Positions 1-10,002 of a DNA stretch of 64,000 nt are shown here, piece by piece. The stretch's first letter is position 1, and each line of letters opens with the position of its first letter. The DNA is from Nymphaea colorata. Lineage: Eukaryota; Streptophyta; Magnoliopsida; Nymphaeales; Nymphaeaceae. The translations under genes and the position numbers were made by a program. The notes under the pieces are model-generated. The model was not told the origin of the DNA. It made no database searches and saw nothing but the letters and a program-made list of their open reading frames with translations. The stretch lies in the NCBI RefSeq assembly GCF_008831285.2, contig NC_045143.1, positions 18,005,655-18,069,654 of the forward strand. The letters run 5' to 3'.

Positions 1-66
1 ATGTGAAGGGGTAAGTCTTTTACATCACTCTTCACATGTTTTGTTTGAAAAATCTGGGGTGCTTAT

Positions 67-107
67 CTTTGTCACTAAGCATGGCTAGCACTGGCTTAGT
101 AACAAAG
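67..107. repeat. Short inverted repeat (hairpin)
   Basis: The arms are CTTTGTCACTAAGC (67-80) and GCTTAGTAACAAAG (94-107), 14 bp with one mismatch, around a 13-base loop. No gene is near it. It lies at the start of a repeat-derived stretch. Confidence 0.6.
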
Positions 108-544
108 AGAGGCATTTATAATCACCCTAAATTTTTCAAAAATGTTACATTCTTTTACCAAAACACAAAACCCAATTTTTGGATATAAACTAGATCAAAA
201 ACCCAAGTTCAGATCTAAATCAAGCATTTCAAACCCAAAATTCAAAATTGAAGTGCAAAACGACAAAATTTGAGCGTCGAGTGTGAGCAGACCTTCCCTT
301 TGTTTTAAGGTCTAATTCTCACACCAAAATATGTTTTAAACCCAAGTTGCACGCTCGAACGAGTCGACAACTGACTGAACCAAAATCGGATTTGGAGAAA
401 CTTCAAATTACTCATGATAGAGTCGGCCACCCATTTTTAACAAAAACTTTTCTTTACCCATCTTAAAGAAAAAAAAATACTACTAATAATAAATATAAAA
501 AACATCTTTTTATTTTATCAGATTTTATTTGTTAAAAAAATTGT

Positions 545-695
545 TTTTTTTTGCGCTCCATCGATGCGCAGTCTCGCGATCGCGCGAGCGAGTCGCGCAT
601 TGCACAACCGTGCGACAGCACGTCGTGCAACGCGTAACAGAGCATGCAACCACGTGGTCGCGCGTTGCTGTAAGCATGCGTGGCCGAAAAAGTTT
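545..695. other. CpG-dense patch in AT-rich DNA
   Basis: About 150 bases with very many CpG sites and small palindromes such as TCGCGATCGCGCGAGCG and GCACGTCGTGC, bounded by poly-T and AT-rich DNA. Overlapping short open frames on both strands are a side effect of the composition. It may be LTR sequence. Confidence 0.5.
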
Positions 696-1220
696 GTCGG
701 GGCTTGCCTTGTGCACATGCCCCATTTTTCTTCAAAAATTGACCTTTGGAGGGCAAATTTGAGTGTTTTAAGTGGGCATTAGCCCTACATACACCTTAAA
801 AGTGAATTTTCAGGCCTAATAGTCAATCATACTTAAGCAAAACCTATTCAAAATTATTTGAGAACGTTATAAAAATCCAAAAAAATTGAATTTTGAGTTT
901 TGGGTCCAAAACTCTCTATAAACACCTCCATTTTCCCCCTCTTGGGCTAGGCATTTGAAGACTTAGAGTTCTCCAAGCTCTCTTCCTCCATTTTCCCTCT
1001 TCTTTTCCTCAATCTTTTTCTTCTTCTCCTACTTGGAGCAAGCTACAACAACTTTAAGGGAGCACGAAGATCTCTTGGAGGCCTCTTCTTCATCACCTTG
1101 GGGTTCTATTCAAGGTAAGTCTAAGATCATTCAAAGCAAGGGTGATCATTCTGTCCCCAAAATCATTCTCATAAGAGGTATATAACCAACATCCTATTTC
1201 ATTCTTTCAATTTTCTTCCC

Positions 1221-1740
1221 TTCTTCATCTCCACATGGTCATACAAGATAGCTCTAAAATCTCTTAGAGTCAAGAGGCTATTCTGGAGTGTATCGGGAGC
1301 CTGAGAAGGCAAAGTGACATTTCATTTTATGATTCAATCATGCTATCTCTTTTCTTAAATATAATCTTGTTTTGCTTCTCTCATTTTACTCTCCTCTTCA
1401 TCTCCCCATGGCCATATGAAATAGCTCTCTATCTCTATTTAGAGTCAAGAAACTATGCTCGAGTGCCACGGGAGCATGAGAAGATGAGATGATTTTTCAT
1501 TTTATTATTGCATCATGTTCTATCTCTTCTTGGATGTATCCTTGTTTTGGTTCTTTTATTTTGTCTCCTCATCATCTCTCATGGTCATATGAGATAGTTT
1601 TCAATCTCTATCTTAGACTCAAAAGACTATGCTCAAGTGCACCGAGAGCATGGGAAGATGAGATGGTCTTTCATTTTATGGTTGAATCATGCTCTTTCTC
1701 TTTTCTTAAATATTGCTTTGATTTTATCCATGCATAGTTG
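1221..1740 (+). repeat. 174-bp tandem repeat, three diverged copies
   Basis: Copies begin near 1221, 1394 and 1568. Each starts with CTTCATCTC-CATGGTCATA-like sequence, then AGAGTCAAGA, then GAGTGCACCGGGAGCATGAGAAG, then TTTCATTTTATG. Divergence between copies is about 15-20 percent by eye. Upstream, TATAAACACC (about 917) followed by pyrimidine-rich sequence looks like an LTR promoter and leader, so this may be the leader of a decayed retrotransposon. Confidence 0.8.
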
Positions 1741-2704
1741 TTTGTTTTTTTATTCATATGTGAATGCACGGTGAGAATGAGAGTATGGTTTGGGATCTAT
1801 GTTAAATTTTGAGGTTGGGACTTGTCTAACCTGGGGAGAACCCTCACGAATATGTACATGTTAAAAATGCATCTTCATGTTAGTTTCATTCTTAATCACC
1901 CAATTAGGAATCCTAACGAGTGTCTCGTTATGTTGCTTGTTTTTCTTCCATACCCAACAGTGGAAGAAATATATCCCTTGTAGCAAACCAAATAATATCA
2001 TTATTTGTTAACATATAAATCATATTTTACAAAAGATATTCGAAAGTAAATACTCTCTCTAATGTGGCTTTGGAAACTTAGTTTAGGCTCTTGCATGAGT
2101 TAAAGCTCCCCTCCGGCCTACATCAAACTTGAAGTTGGTTAGTTTTCATTTCTTCATTTCTAATTTCATGAAGATATGTATGTATATACATGTTATATAC
2201 ATATATGTGCACATGATGATTTTCTTCATTCTCTCTTTATGTTTCCATATTTTACAAATTTTCATATATACGTGAATACATGTGCATATGTGTTCTATTT
2301 TCTATCTCTTGAATCTTTTATTTCTCTTTTCAAGACAACTATCTTTCCTTACAAATTTTCTTATACATACACATATAAATATGTATATGTATTTCTCTTT
2401 TTTCTAAAAATTTCCCTTCCTATTCAAATCAATATCATTTTTTAAAAAAATTTCATATATGTACATATGTGATGGCATGTACACGTATATGTACATCATT
2501 TTCTATCTATCTCTCTCTCTCTCTTTCTTTTCATGAGAGTATTTCATTTTTTCCATTCTTTTTAATATTTTTCTCATGATCTTTTTACTTACCGACTTAA
2601 TCAAGACCAAAAATCAAGCAATGACCCAATATTAGATTCACAGTTGATGATCTACAACCCAATCCATTTTCAAAAACTTTTCTTTTGATAGTTATCAAAA
2701 CAAG
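1741..2704. other. AT-rich non-coding stretch
   Basis: This is TATATAC/CATATG-rich simple sequence (2170-2520) ending in a (CT)n run near 2510-2525. No coding content is seen. Confidence 0.6.
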
Positions 2705-3260
2705 AATCTTAGATGTATGTTATGGTAGGAATGAACAATTTTCTTTTTCAATCATATAGGATCGATGCATTCACACTCGCTTAACACCACAAACGATCAC
2801 AAGCACCTCTCCAAAAGAATTTAAGCAAGATGAGATGGAACTCTAACTATGTAGTAACCAAATTAGAGCAAAGTCTCAAACCTACTTAAAGTCTTCAGAA
2901 AACAATAAATTGACTTCAAAAATGATTTCCCAAGCCTTCCAAATGATACTTCTTAATTATAGTTTTCTCCAAAATGTTTCACATTTTCAAGTAATTTTTC
3001 AATAATCTTTTTAAAAGTTTGAAACATCAAACTTTCAACATTTTTCTCAAACACAATATCGCATTTAGAGTTACAAGGATGTTCAAGCCAAAATTAAATG
3101 CATCAATAATAAACATAGCCCTTGGATTGATTACCTTCAGTAAAGGCGTTGGGAATGGTTGATCATCGTACCGACGGGCGAGTCCCTTTCTTTCTCATTT
3201 TCAAAACAAAACTCATTTTTCTGGAGTACTTCAAAACCAAAAATAAAAATTTTGGGGATG
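2705..3260 (+). repeat. Dispersed repeat, copy A (partner at 62605-63190)
   Basis: The sequence matches 62605-63190 in the same orientation. Shared blocks include ATCACAAGCACCTCTCCAAA, TTTAAGCAAGATGAGATGGA-like sequence, and GAAACATCAAA, and both copies end at TTTTGGGGATG. It joins copia sequence at about 3260. This is probably LTR or untranslated retrotransposon sequence; no protein is recognised. Confidence 0.75.
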
Positions 3261-4550
3261 TGAACAACGTGAAAAATGCATTCTTGAATGATAAACTTAG
3301 AAGAAGAAGTATATGTGGATCCCCCACCAGGCATTTACAATCAAAAAGGCTTTGTTTGTAAGGTGAAAAAAATCTATTTATGGCCTCAAACAATCTCCTC
3401 AAGCATTGTTCTCTAAGTTAAGTAGTTTTCTCACCTGCATTGGTTTTCAAGCACAGTAGTTTTGACTATACCATGTTTACTTCTCATACTAGCCAAGGAA
3501 CCACTATTTTGTTCATATACATAAATGTCATCATTATCACTAACGACAGCAAAGATCAAATGAAGAAAGTTAATTTATTCTCCATGTCAAATTTGGCATC
3601 AAAGACTTGGAAAGCTGAGATATTTTTTGGCAATCGAGGTTGCTCACTCAGAGAAAGGTATATTTTTATGTCAACAAAAGTTTACATTGAAACTTCTTAT
3701 GGACATTGGTTTTTTGGCAGCTAAACCGAGTTTGACACCACATGAAGTCAACTGCAAGCTGAAAAAGGATGATCATGAGACCCTCCAAGATGTTCAAAGT
3801 TTTCAACATCTAATTGGAAATTGATCTATTCGATAGTGACTACACTAGACATCAGTTTCAATGTCAACTTGATAAGCTAGTTTATGCAAGACCCTAGATC
3901 ATCCCATCTAGAAGCTGCTCATCATATTTTAAGGTAATTGAAGATGAATCCGGAAAAAGGCATTCTAATGAAAAGAAATAACAATTTTGACGTAATTGGG
4001 TATACAGACGCTGACTGGGTAGGCTACCAAAATGATGAAAGATCTACGACCAGGTTTTGTATATTTGTTGGAGGAAACTTTGTTACATGGAAGAGCAAAA
4101 AGCAAGTTGTGGTGGCCAGATCCAGTGCAGAGGCAGAATACAGGGCAATGGCGGCATGTGCAAGTGAACTCATTTGGGTAAAGGATCTCCTTCATGATAT
4201 GAGGGTGAAAATTGAACAACTAATCAATTTCTTTTGTGACAATATGACAGCAATTTACATCGGTGCAAACCTTGTCTTTCATGAACTAACAAAACATATC
4301 TAAGTTGATTGTTAATTTATTTGTGAAAAGATTCAGAGTAAAGTCATATGCACTCCTGATGTTCACACTCAAGAACAGTTGGCAGATATATTTACAAAGG
4401 CGATGGTGAAGGACCGTCATCAGTGGATTACTACCAATTTGAATAGGACCGTCATCAGTGGATTACTACCAATTTGAAAAGGACCGTCATCAGTGGATTA
4501 CTACCAATTTGGAACTGACCGATATCAGCTCACCAACTTGAAAGGGAGAT
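3255..4550 (+). mobile_element. Ty1-copia remnant: end of reverse transcriptase and RNase H
   Basis: After the junction near 3260 the translation gives copia RT (VKNAFLND, then YVDPPPGIYNQKGFVCKV in another frame, then FDYTMFTSH). The catalytic Tyr-x-Asp-Asp has become YINV near 3520, so the RT is dead. RNase H follows in an open frame, 3938-4303 (TDADWVGYQNDERSTTRFC..., RSSAEAEYRAMA). The usual copia ending is LADIFTKAM near 4383-4410. Several frameshifts and stops are present. The 5' half is missing and another repeat abuts it at about 3260. Confidence 0.85.
4411..4512 (+). repeat. 35-bp tandem repeat, three copies, at the end of copia pol
   Basis: Copies start at 4411, 4446 and 4481. Each begins GGACCGTCATCAGTGG and ends in CTACCAATTTG. 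They are almost identical. The repeat falls between the RNase H end and the polypurine tract, so it adds residues at the C-terminus of the dead polyprotein. Confidence 0.9.
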
Positions 4551-4870
4551 TGTTCTTAACGGCTACTCCACCTTGTATAAAAGGAAAGGGGTATAGGTCT
4601 TCCCTATAGTAAGGAAGAAAGGTGGAAGTTTCATTAGCCCAAGATTGCAGGTGATTAAGTTTCATTGGTTGACTTTACTATTGGCAGTTGCTGTTTTATA
4701 ATGATGTAAAACGAGCAGATAAATTAATGAAAAATTTGAACTTGAATTTTTTACCGTGGATGTAGGCAAGAAGCCGAACCATGCAAACATACCATGTTAC
4801 ATTTTTTCTGATATACATAACCTCGTTCATTTTAGAAGGACAATTGACAGATGACCACTCGCTTTGGTGT
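4551..4870 (+). mobile_element. 3' LTR of the copia remnant (right boundary approximate)
   Basis: A polypurine tract (AAAGGGAGAT, 4541-4550) is followed by TGTTCTTAACGG, the expected LTR start. A TATA box TATAAAAG lies at 4576-4583, giving a promoter close to the LTR start as in small copia LTRs. The right end, which should be ...CA, is not certain because no second LTR is in view. Confidence 0.55.
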
Positions 4871-5096
4871 ACTTTCATTATAACAGTTCACTAATGATCA
4901 AACGTTTAAATAGGGGAACTCAGCGGACCATATCTTACCTTCTTTCAAAATCTGTATTGAAGGTATATTTGTTAGGGGAGGGATTCAAAGTACCATGTGT
5001 TGGATGTTGTTGGATAGTTAAAATTTTAAAAATTGTCCGCAAAAAATTGTCGCTAAATTCATATTAGCCACCGTTTATATGTTGTGATGGTTTATA

Positions 5097-5272
5097 ACAG
5101 TAGTGGAGTCAGAAATGTTGAAGTGAGGAGCACTAAATATAAAACCCTGCCCGTATATATAAATGAACATAATTTTCTAAATTTTTTTAAATATCAAATA
5201 TGAAAATAAAGTGATTTTTTGGGGCTGGTGTAGGCCACTATACCACACTTGCATATATGTGGCTCCACCATG
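5097..5272. mobile_element. hAT-like MITE with decayed TGGCTCC ends
   Basis: Left end ACAGTAGTGGAGTCAGAAA and right end TGTGGCTCCACCATG are inverted relatives of the common plant end CAGTGGCGGAGCCAGAAA. The flanks are GGTTTATA (5089-5096) and GGTTCATA (5273-5280), an 8-bp duplication with one mismatch. The element is 176 bp and has no coding content. Confidence 0.6.
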
Positions 5273-5409
5273 GGTTCATAGTGATTTTATCGATGGCTTG
5301 TGATTTTTTTTTAAAAAAAAAAAGAATAAAGTGTAGTCATCCAGCAAGTATAGGACACACAGCAGCATCCATTATCCTTGTTGGGGTATGTCGATATACC
5401 TATAATGCG

Positions 5410-5472
5410 GTGCAATTAAAATCAGTTTATGAAGCAACGCAGTGTAATTAAAATCAGTTTATGAAGCAACAA
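5410..5472 (+). repeat. 32-bp tandem duplication
   Basis: Two copies start at 5410 and 5442: GTGCAATTAAAATCAG and GTGTAATTAAAATCAG, each continuing to GAAGCAAC. Confidence 0.8.
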
Positions 5473-5500
5473 GTGAGGCCGCCGATTTGGTAAATCCTCT

Positions 5501-6725
5501 CAGAGCTGCACACGAGTCGAGTCGAGCTTGAGCTCGATTCGACTCAACGAGCTCGAGCTTGAGCTCGACTCGAAGTCGAGTCGAGCTGCCTAACACAAGC
5601 TCGAGCTCGACTCAATTAACAAAGTCGAGCTGGAGCTCGACTCGATTAACTCGATTAACTCGAGTACACAAAAGTTCTTGCTCGATTAAGATTCAAGCAG
5701 AGAGAGAGAGAGAGGCGCAGAGCACCTGGAAGGCATAGATCGTGCAGGTGGACGAGAGGTGGTAGTCAGAGGACACTGGAGGAATACGGTGGTGGTCGGA
5801 CGGCTCCAATGTTGCTGTGATAGAAGAGAAGACGCCTTCATATGGAACTTGCATGTTGGGGAAAATGAAAGCCCTAAAAAAATCACAGTCAGAGACAGGC
5901 GTTTCATCACCTGCAAGGTGGCGGTTGTGGAGCTGGACGAACGGTGGTGATCGGACGGCAACAAATACAGCTGCGGTAGAAGAACAGGGACAATTGAGAG
6001 AGAGACCACGAGAGGAGAAACTATGAAAACCGAAAACACACTGAGGGGTCAAAGAGAGAGGCGTACACTATACCTGGAATGAATGCTAACGATAATGGTC
6101 GATAGAACTTCACCGGCAGTGAAGAGCACAAGCGAGGGTATGGCATATACCAGTCATAAACGGGGTCAAACGGTGGTGGTGGCAGAGAAGGAAAAGGAGG
6201 AGGAAATGCAGACGGTGCATGAAAGGGCACATGAAAAAGAGGGGAACATACCTGGTGCAACGCAGGCAGAACTCGGCAGGCCGGACGGTGGTTAGATGCC
6301 GAATGGTGGAGATACCGAATGGTGGAGATGGTGGTTAGATGCCGAATGGTGGAGATGGTGTGCGGCGGACCGGCGGAGTCGTGGAGAGGAGCGCGGAGAG
6401 GAGAGGACTGAGGTCTGAGGATAGTCGAGTCAACAGAAGAGAGAGACTTGAGAGGGGAAAAGAAAAAAAAAAAAGTATATAACCGATCAATTTTTACCCT
6501 AAACCGGTGAACCGGTTTTGGTAAGTTGGTGTATCGGTTTTTAAGATTTAACTCGTTTTATAAAAACGAGTCGAGTTCTTAAAACTCGAACTCGACTCGT
6601 TTACTTATTCGAGTATCATTATAAGCTCGAACTCAACTCGTTTATAAACGAGTCGAGCTCGAGCCAAGTTTAATCGAGCGAGCTCGAGTCGAGCCCAAGT
6701 TGGCTCGACTCGTTGTGCAGCCCTA
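5501..6725. mobile_element. 1.2-kb non-autonomous hAT-like element with TCGAGCTCGA subterminal repeats and unrelated interior
   Basis: It starts CAGAGCTGCACACGAGTCGAG. The other end, read on the opposite strand, is TAGGGCTGCACAACGAGTCG. Direct flanks are AATCCTCT (5493-5500) and AATCCTTT (6726-6733), an 8-bp duplication with one mismatch. About 190 bp at each end is packed with GAGCTCGA/ACTCGACTCG motifs. The interior, 5690-6430, is different in composition: purine-rich and GC-richer, with GGTGGTCGGACGG-like blocks and a local duplication (6290-6365, ATGCCGAATGGTGGAGAT). It has no transposase. Open frames of 117-119 aa across the interior show no domain; the interior may be captured host DNA. 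Confidence 0.75.
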
Positions 6726-6733
6726 AATCCTTT

Positions 6734-7452
6734 GCTTCACCGACTCATGCGTGAATAAGTTGTGAATTGGCCAAAATCACCAGCTAGCTAGAAAGTTGTT
6801 TTCTGAAAAATAAACCAAAAATTAGTAACAATAATTAAAAATAAAAAGTTAAATACATTGAGAAGAACTTGACAAGTGGTGTTTCTTAAATCTGCAGCCA
6901 AATTGGGATTCTATCTGCATTGGTCGATTCATGGCGATTAGGACCGATTCTAATTGCACTGCCACGAAGTTCTTCTGCCTCCGTTAAAAGTTGGGGTCCA
7001 ATGAGTATCTGTTCAATCTTGTTTCAGAAAATTCAAAAGTAATGCTGATTTTCGTTGGTCTGAAACCACGCAGGTTAATTTCTACTTATTCTATTCGATT
7101 ACTGTATGTCCATGGCTTTTCGTTTCTAGAGCAGGAGCCAATAGACCAGGGGTGACGTGGTTAATGCAGCAGCCGTGAAAGCAGAAGTAATCTGAAGGGT
7201 TCAACCCATGGACAAAGTGGACGCAAAAAAGATAAGGACCTCTGTTTGCAATATCAGAAAAGAAAAAATGTCTATTGCCATCTAAAATTGTTTTGGTACG
7301 GGGTAAAATATATTGTTAACCTCTAAGCATATAGCATAGCTAGTGGGATTGATGAGCACACAGGCCATACATTGTCAATTCAAATTTCCATGAGTATTAT
7401 TCCTCTTAGTCTTGCAAGGTGGACATCGTATCTAGTTGCAAGTGTACCATCT
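6734..7452. other. Non-coding stretch between two small elements
   Basis: No gene, RNA gene or clear repeat is seen here. Confidence 0.5.
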
Positions 7453-7460
7453 CTATACCC

Positions 7461-7651
7461 AATAGTAGAGCAGCGTGTGGGCTGGGGGCCACCCACGCCG
7501 ACACAAGTCCCTAAAAAAGTTTATTACAAGGGAGTTAAACCTGGTTCTAGCTAGAAGTAGTGCCTACACCAGACTTAAGTCAATGCCCTATAAACACTCA
7601 ACTTACTAAGCTTAGTGCCTCTTTAATAAGATTTTCTGGCTCCGCCACTGC
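7461..7651. mobile_element. hAT-like MITE with an intact TGGCTCCGCCACTG right end
   Basis: The right end TTCTGGCTCCGCCACTG is the unmutated form of the end seen at 5272. The left end (AATAGTAGAGCAGCG) is decayed. The flanks are CTATACCC (7453-7460) and CTATACCT (7652-7659), one mismatch in 8. The element is 191 bp. It includes the GGGCTGGGGGCCACCC block usual for this family. Confidence 0.6.
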
Positions 7652-7659
7652 CTATACCT

Positions 7660-10002
7660 AAACCTCCACATAGTCCTGGACTCTGGAGGCAAGGGCAAAG
7701 CGTATTTGCAACATGCAGCTACGGGAAAAGGGTATATGCTGAAACAATTAGCTGCAGAGACTTGGGACTCGAAGAAAGCCTTTAGCTAAGCGCTTAAAGA
7801 GAGACACTAGTTTCATATTTGCAACATGTAGGCCCATTTAATCAAATTTAATGTGGTTTATGGATGGATTGATTTAATAAAAATCAATCATTGCAATATA
7901 ACAGGTTTTTATAGCATTTCCCCTCCCCCCCCCCCCAAAAAAAAAAAAAAGAAGGATCCTGGAATTACCATGTTTTGGATAACAAGGAAATTCGGGTGGA
8001 GGGTTAGTAAATGGGGCCCAACAATGCATTTTCATATGAGGAAGACACCATCCAAAGGGTTGAACATTCTCTTCATTCCTTATTGCAATTTAAAGAAGAA
8101 ATAGAACATCGTGTAAGTCCTTCCAACTAGGTGTGTCCATGTCAATGTTCCAGAACTTTTTTTTTTTTTTGCATCCCATGTCTTTATGGGACTCATTTAT
8201 CAAAGAAGTGTCAAGTGTTCCTCACTAGGGAAGGACTATCTTTCTTTGAACTCTTTTTGTCCCTTTTTTTTTGTCTTTTCTACTTCATGCACACCTCTAC
8301 ATGGTAAGGATTATCCTTCTTTTATTTTTTCTTTCATCTGATTAGGGGAAACCGTTTTTAGTGTGGAATCATTAACGCAATACCCTTATGCCTTTGACTT
8401 ACTTTAGAGCTTGTGTGTCAAAAGGGTAATCCTTCCAAGAGTGCAAGGCATACCCCTAAAAAAAAGGAAAGAAAGAAAGTGAAGAAAGTCCGTCCCCCTA
8501 TTCAAAGGGATTATTCTTTCATCTCTCGTTGCAAATTATACTAATACTGCAAATTATTATTCTACTTAGGTCGGGGAACCCTATTGGAGGATAAAGTTTC
8601 TTAATTGACCTGCCATGTACAATAAAGCCCCAAGAAACGCTATATCATATCTTAATTACCTGTTATATAGAGCATATATTTAAGCTGCCTTGTTATAATT
8701 CAACAAAAATCCAGTCGTGTGGATAACTTCAACGTAGCTGGTCTCCCAAGTTATTCTTCCTCAAAATATCCTTTACTTTACTGAAATGTGTGGTTTTTTA
8801 TTTTTTAAATCACATCAATTATTTATTTCATATCCATGTAGAAGCAAGCATGTGGTTGGATTCTAGTGATTTTGAATAGTAGATACTCTTTGCTAAACGA
8901 CGCTTCATTTGATTGAAACAACAATGCAAGTATGAATTCCTTAATGGGTGTCCGTGTCCGTACATGAAGATATAGGGATTAAGGGATTGGCAAAAAAAGC
9001 CAACAACCCCTTGCGTGATGTATCTATCCCGTACTCAGTTTCAGTTGAAAGAGGCCATACTGATCGACCCAGCCGGTTGATTTCAACGAAATGGATCTTG
9101 AATCATCTTAGATGTAGGCATCTACCGCCTAAGGCTTTCTTTCACAGCCATGATCTCACGATCTCCAGGCTGAGTGCTACAAAGACATTGTTGGTAATGC
9201 ACTATGTGCATGAGAATCTATTTTATGTGAACGGTTCCCGAGGAAAGCCCTAAGCCTCATCCATTCCCCTGAGGGTCTAGAGCTGCTTTCGGTACCTGGA
9301 GTGATGTTCACTACACAAGAATCTATTGACAAACAAGAATCTATCAACAAAACCAAGCTCATCCACCCCCAAAAGTGGGATGATACAAGAATCTAAGCTC
9401 AAGAATCCCAACTTACAGTAAGAGATGTTCATAGAAAACCACTTTCGGGGTTAAACCTTAAATCCACGGCTACGTACAAACCAATTATCAGTAGAAGTCG
9501 GATCCAGGTCCAATATATCATTTCTTTTTCAGATAACAAACAAATCCATGTACAACCGGATTTGTTAAATTGGACTTGATTCAGTTTTCAACATCTTCAT
9601 TCCCTTTACATCATTCACCGCCTCAATTACCGTAAGAGGTTATAAATCACTTTACGGTGTGTCAAAGCTAAAGTAAAGAGATAGACTTGTAACAATCACG
9701 GCCGCAGATAGGCTTGAGGTTCCCATTGGGCCACCTGCTATGTCACTTCATTCAAATTTTATATGGTTCAGAATACAAGTGTCATCTACTGAGTATCGAC
9801 AATAAATAGCCTGTCATGGAATCATCTCTGACCTAGTAAATGGAATGTCACCTAACCAAAAACACTTGACAGAAAGTAATTGTACAGAGAACAACATAGG
9901 TGAAAATATTGCATAAAGTTTTTTGCAGTTTGATGGACCTTTAAGTCTCAAAAGTTGGTTTAATTCTTCCTCCCTCCACTAAGTACAATTATCTCACATT
10001 CT
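7660..10002. other. Region downstream of the thioredoxin-like gene, no gene recognised
   Basis: The 3' UTR of the thioredoxin-like gene must begin just below 10003. An open frame at 8948-9253 (plus, 101 aa) has no family I recognise. Poly-C/poly-A runs lie at 7921-7950 and a poly-T run at 8159-8170. The rest is AT-rich non-coding sequence. Confidence 0.5.

Noticed and set aside
518-782. Five overlapping open frames of 66-77 aa on both strands
   Set aside because: They arise from the CpG-rich patch with few stop codons; no domain, no start context, and both strands are equally open.
5686-6295. Open frames up to 119 aa inside the 1.2-kb hAT-like element
   Set aside because: Composition-driven, Ser-rich, open on both strands, no domain. 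Kept only as possible cargo, not as a gene.
8948-9253. 101-aa plus-strand frame, considered as possible organelle-derived DNA
   Set aside because: I could not match it to any chloroplast or mitochondrial gene, so no claim is made.
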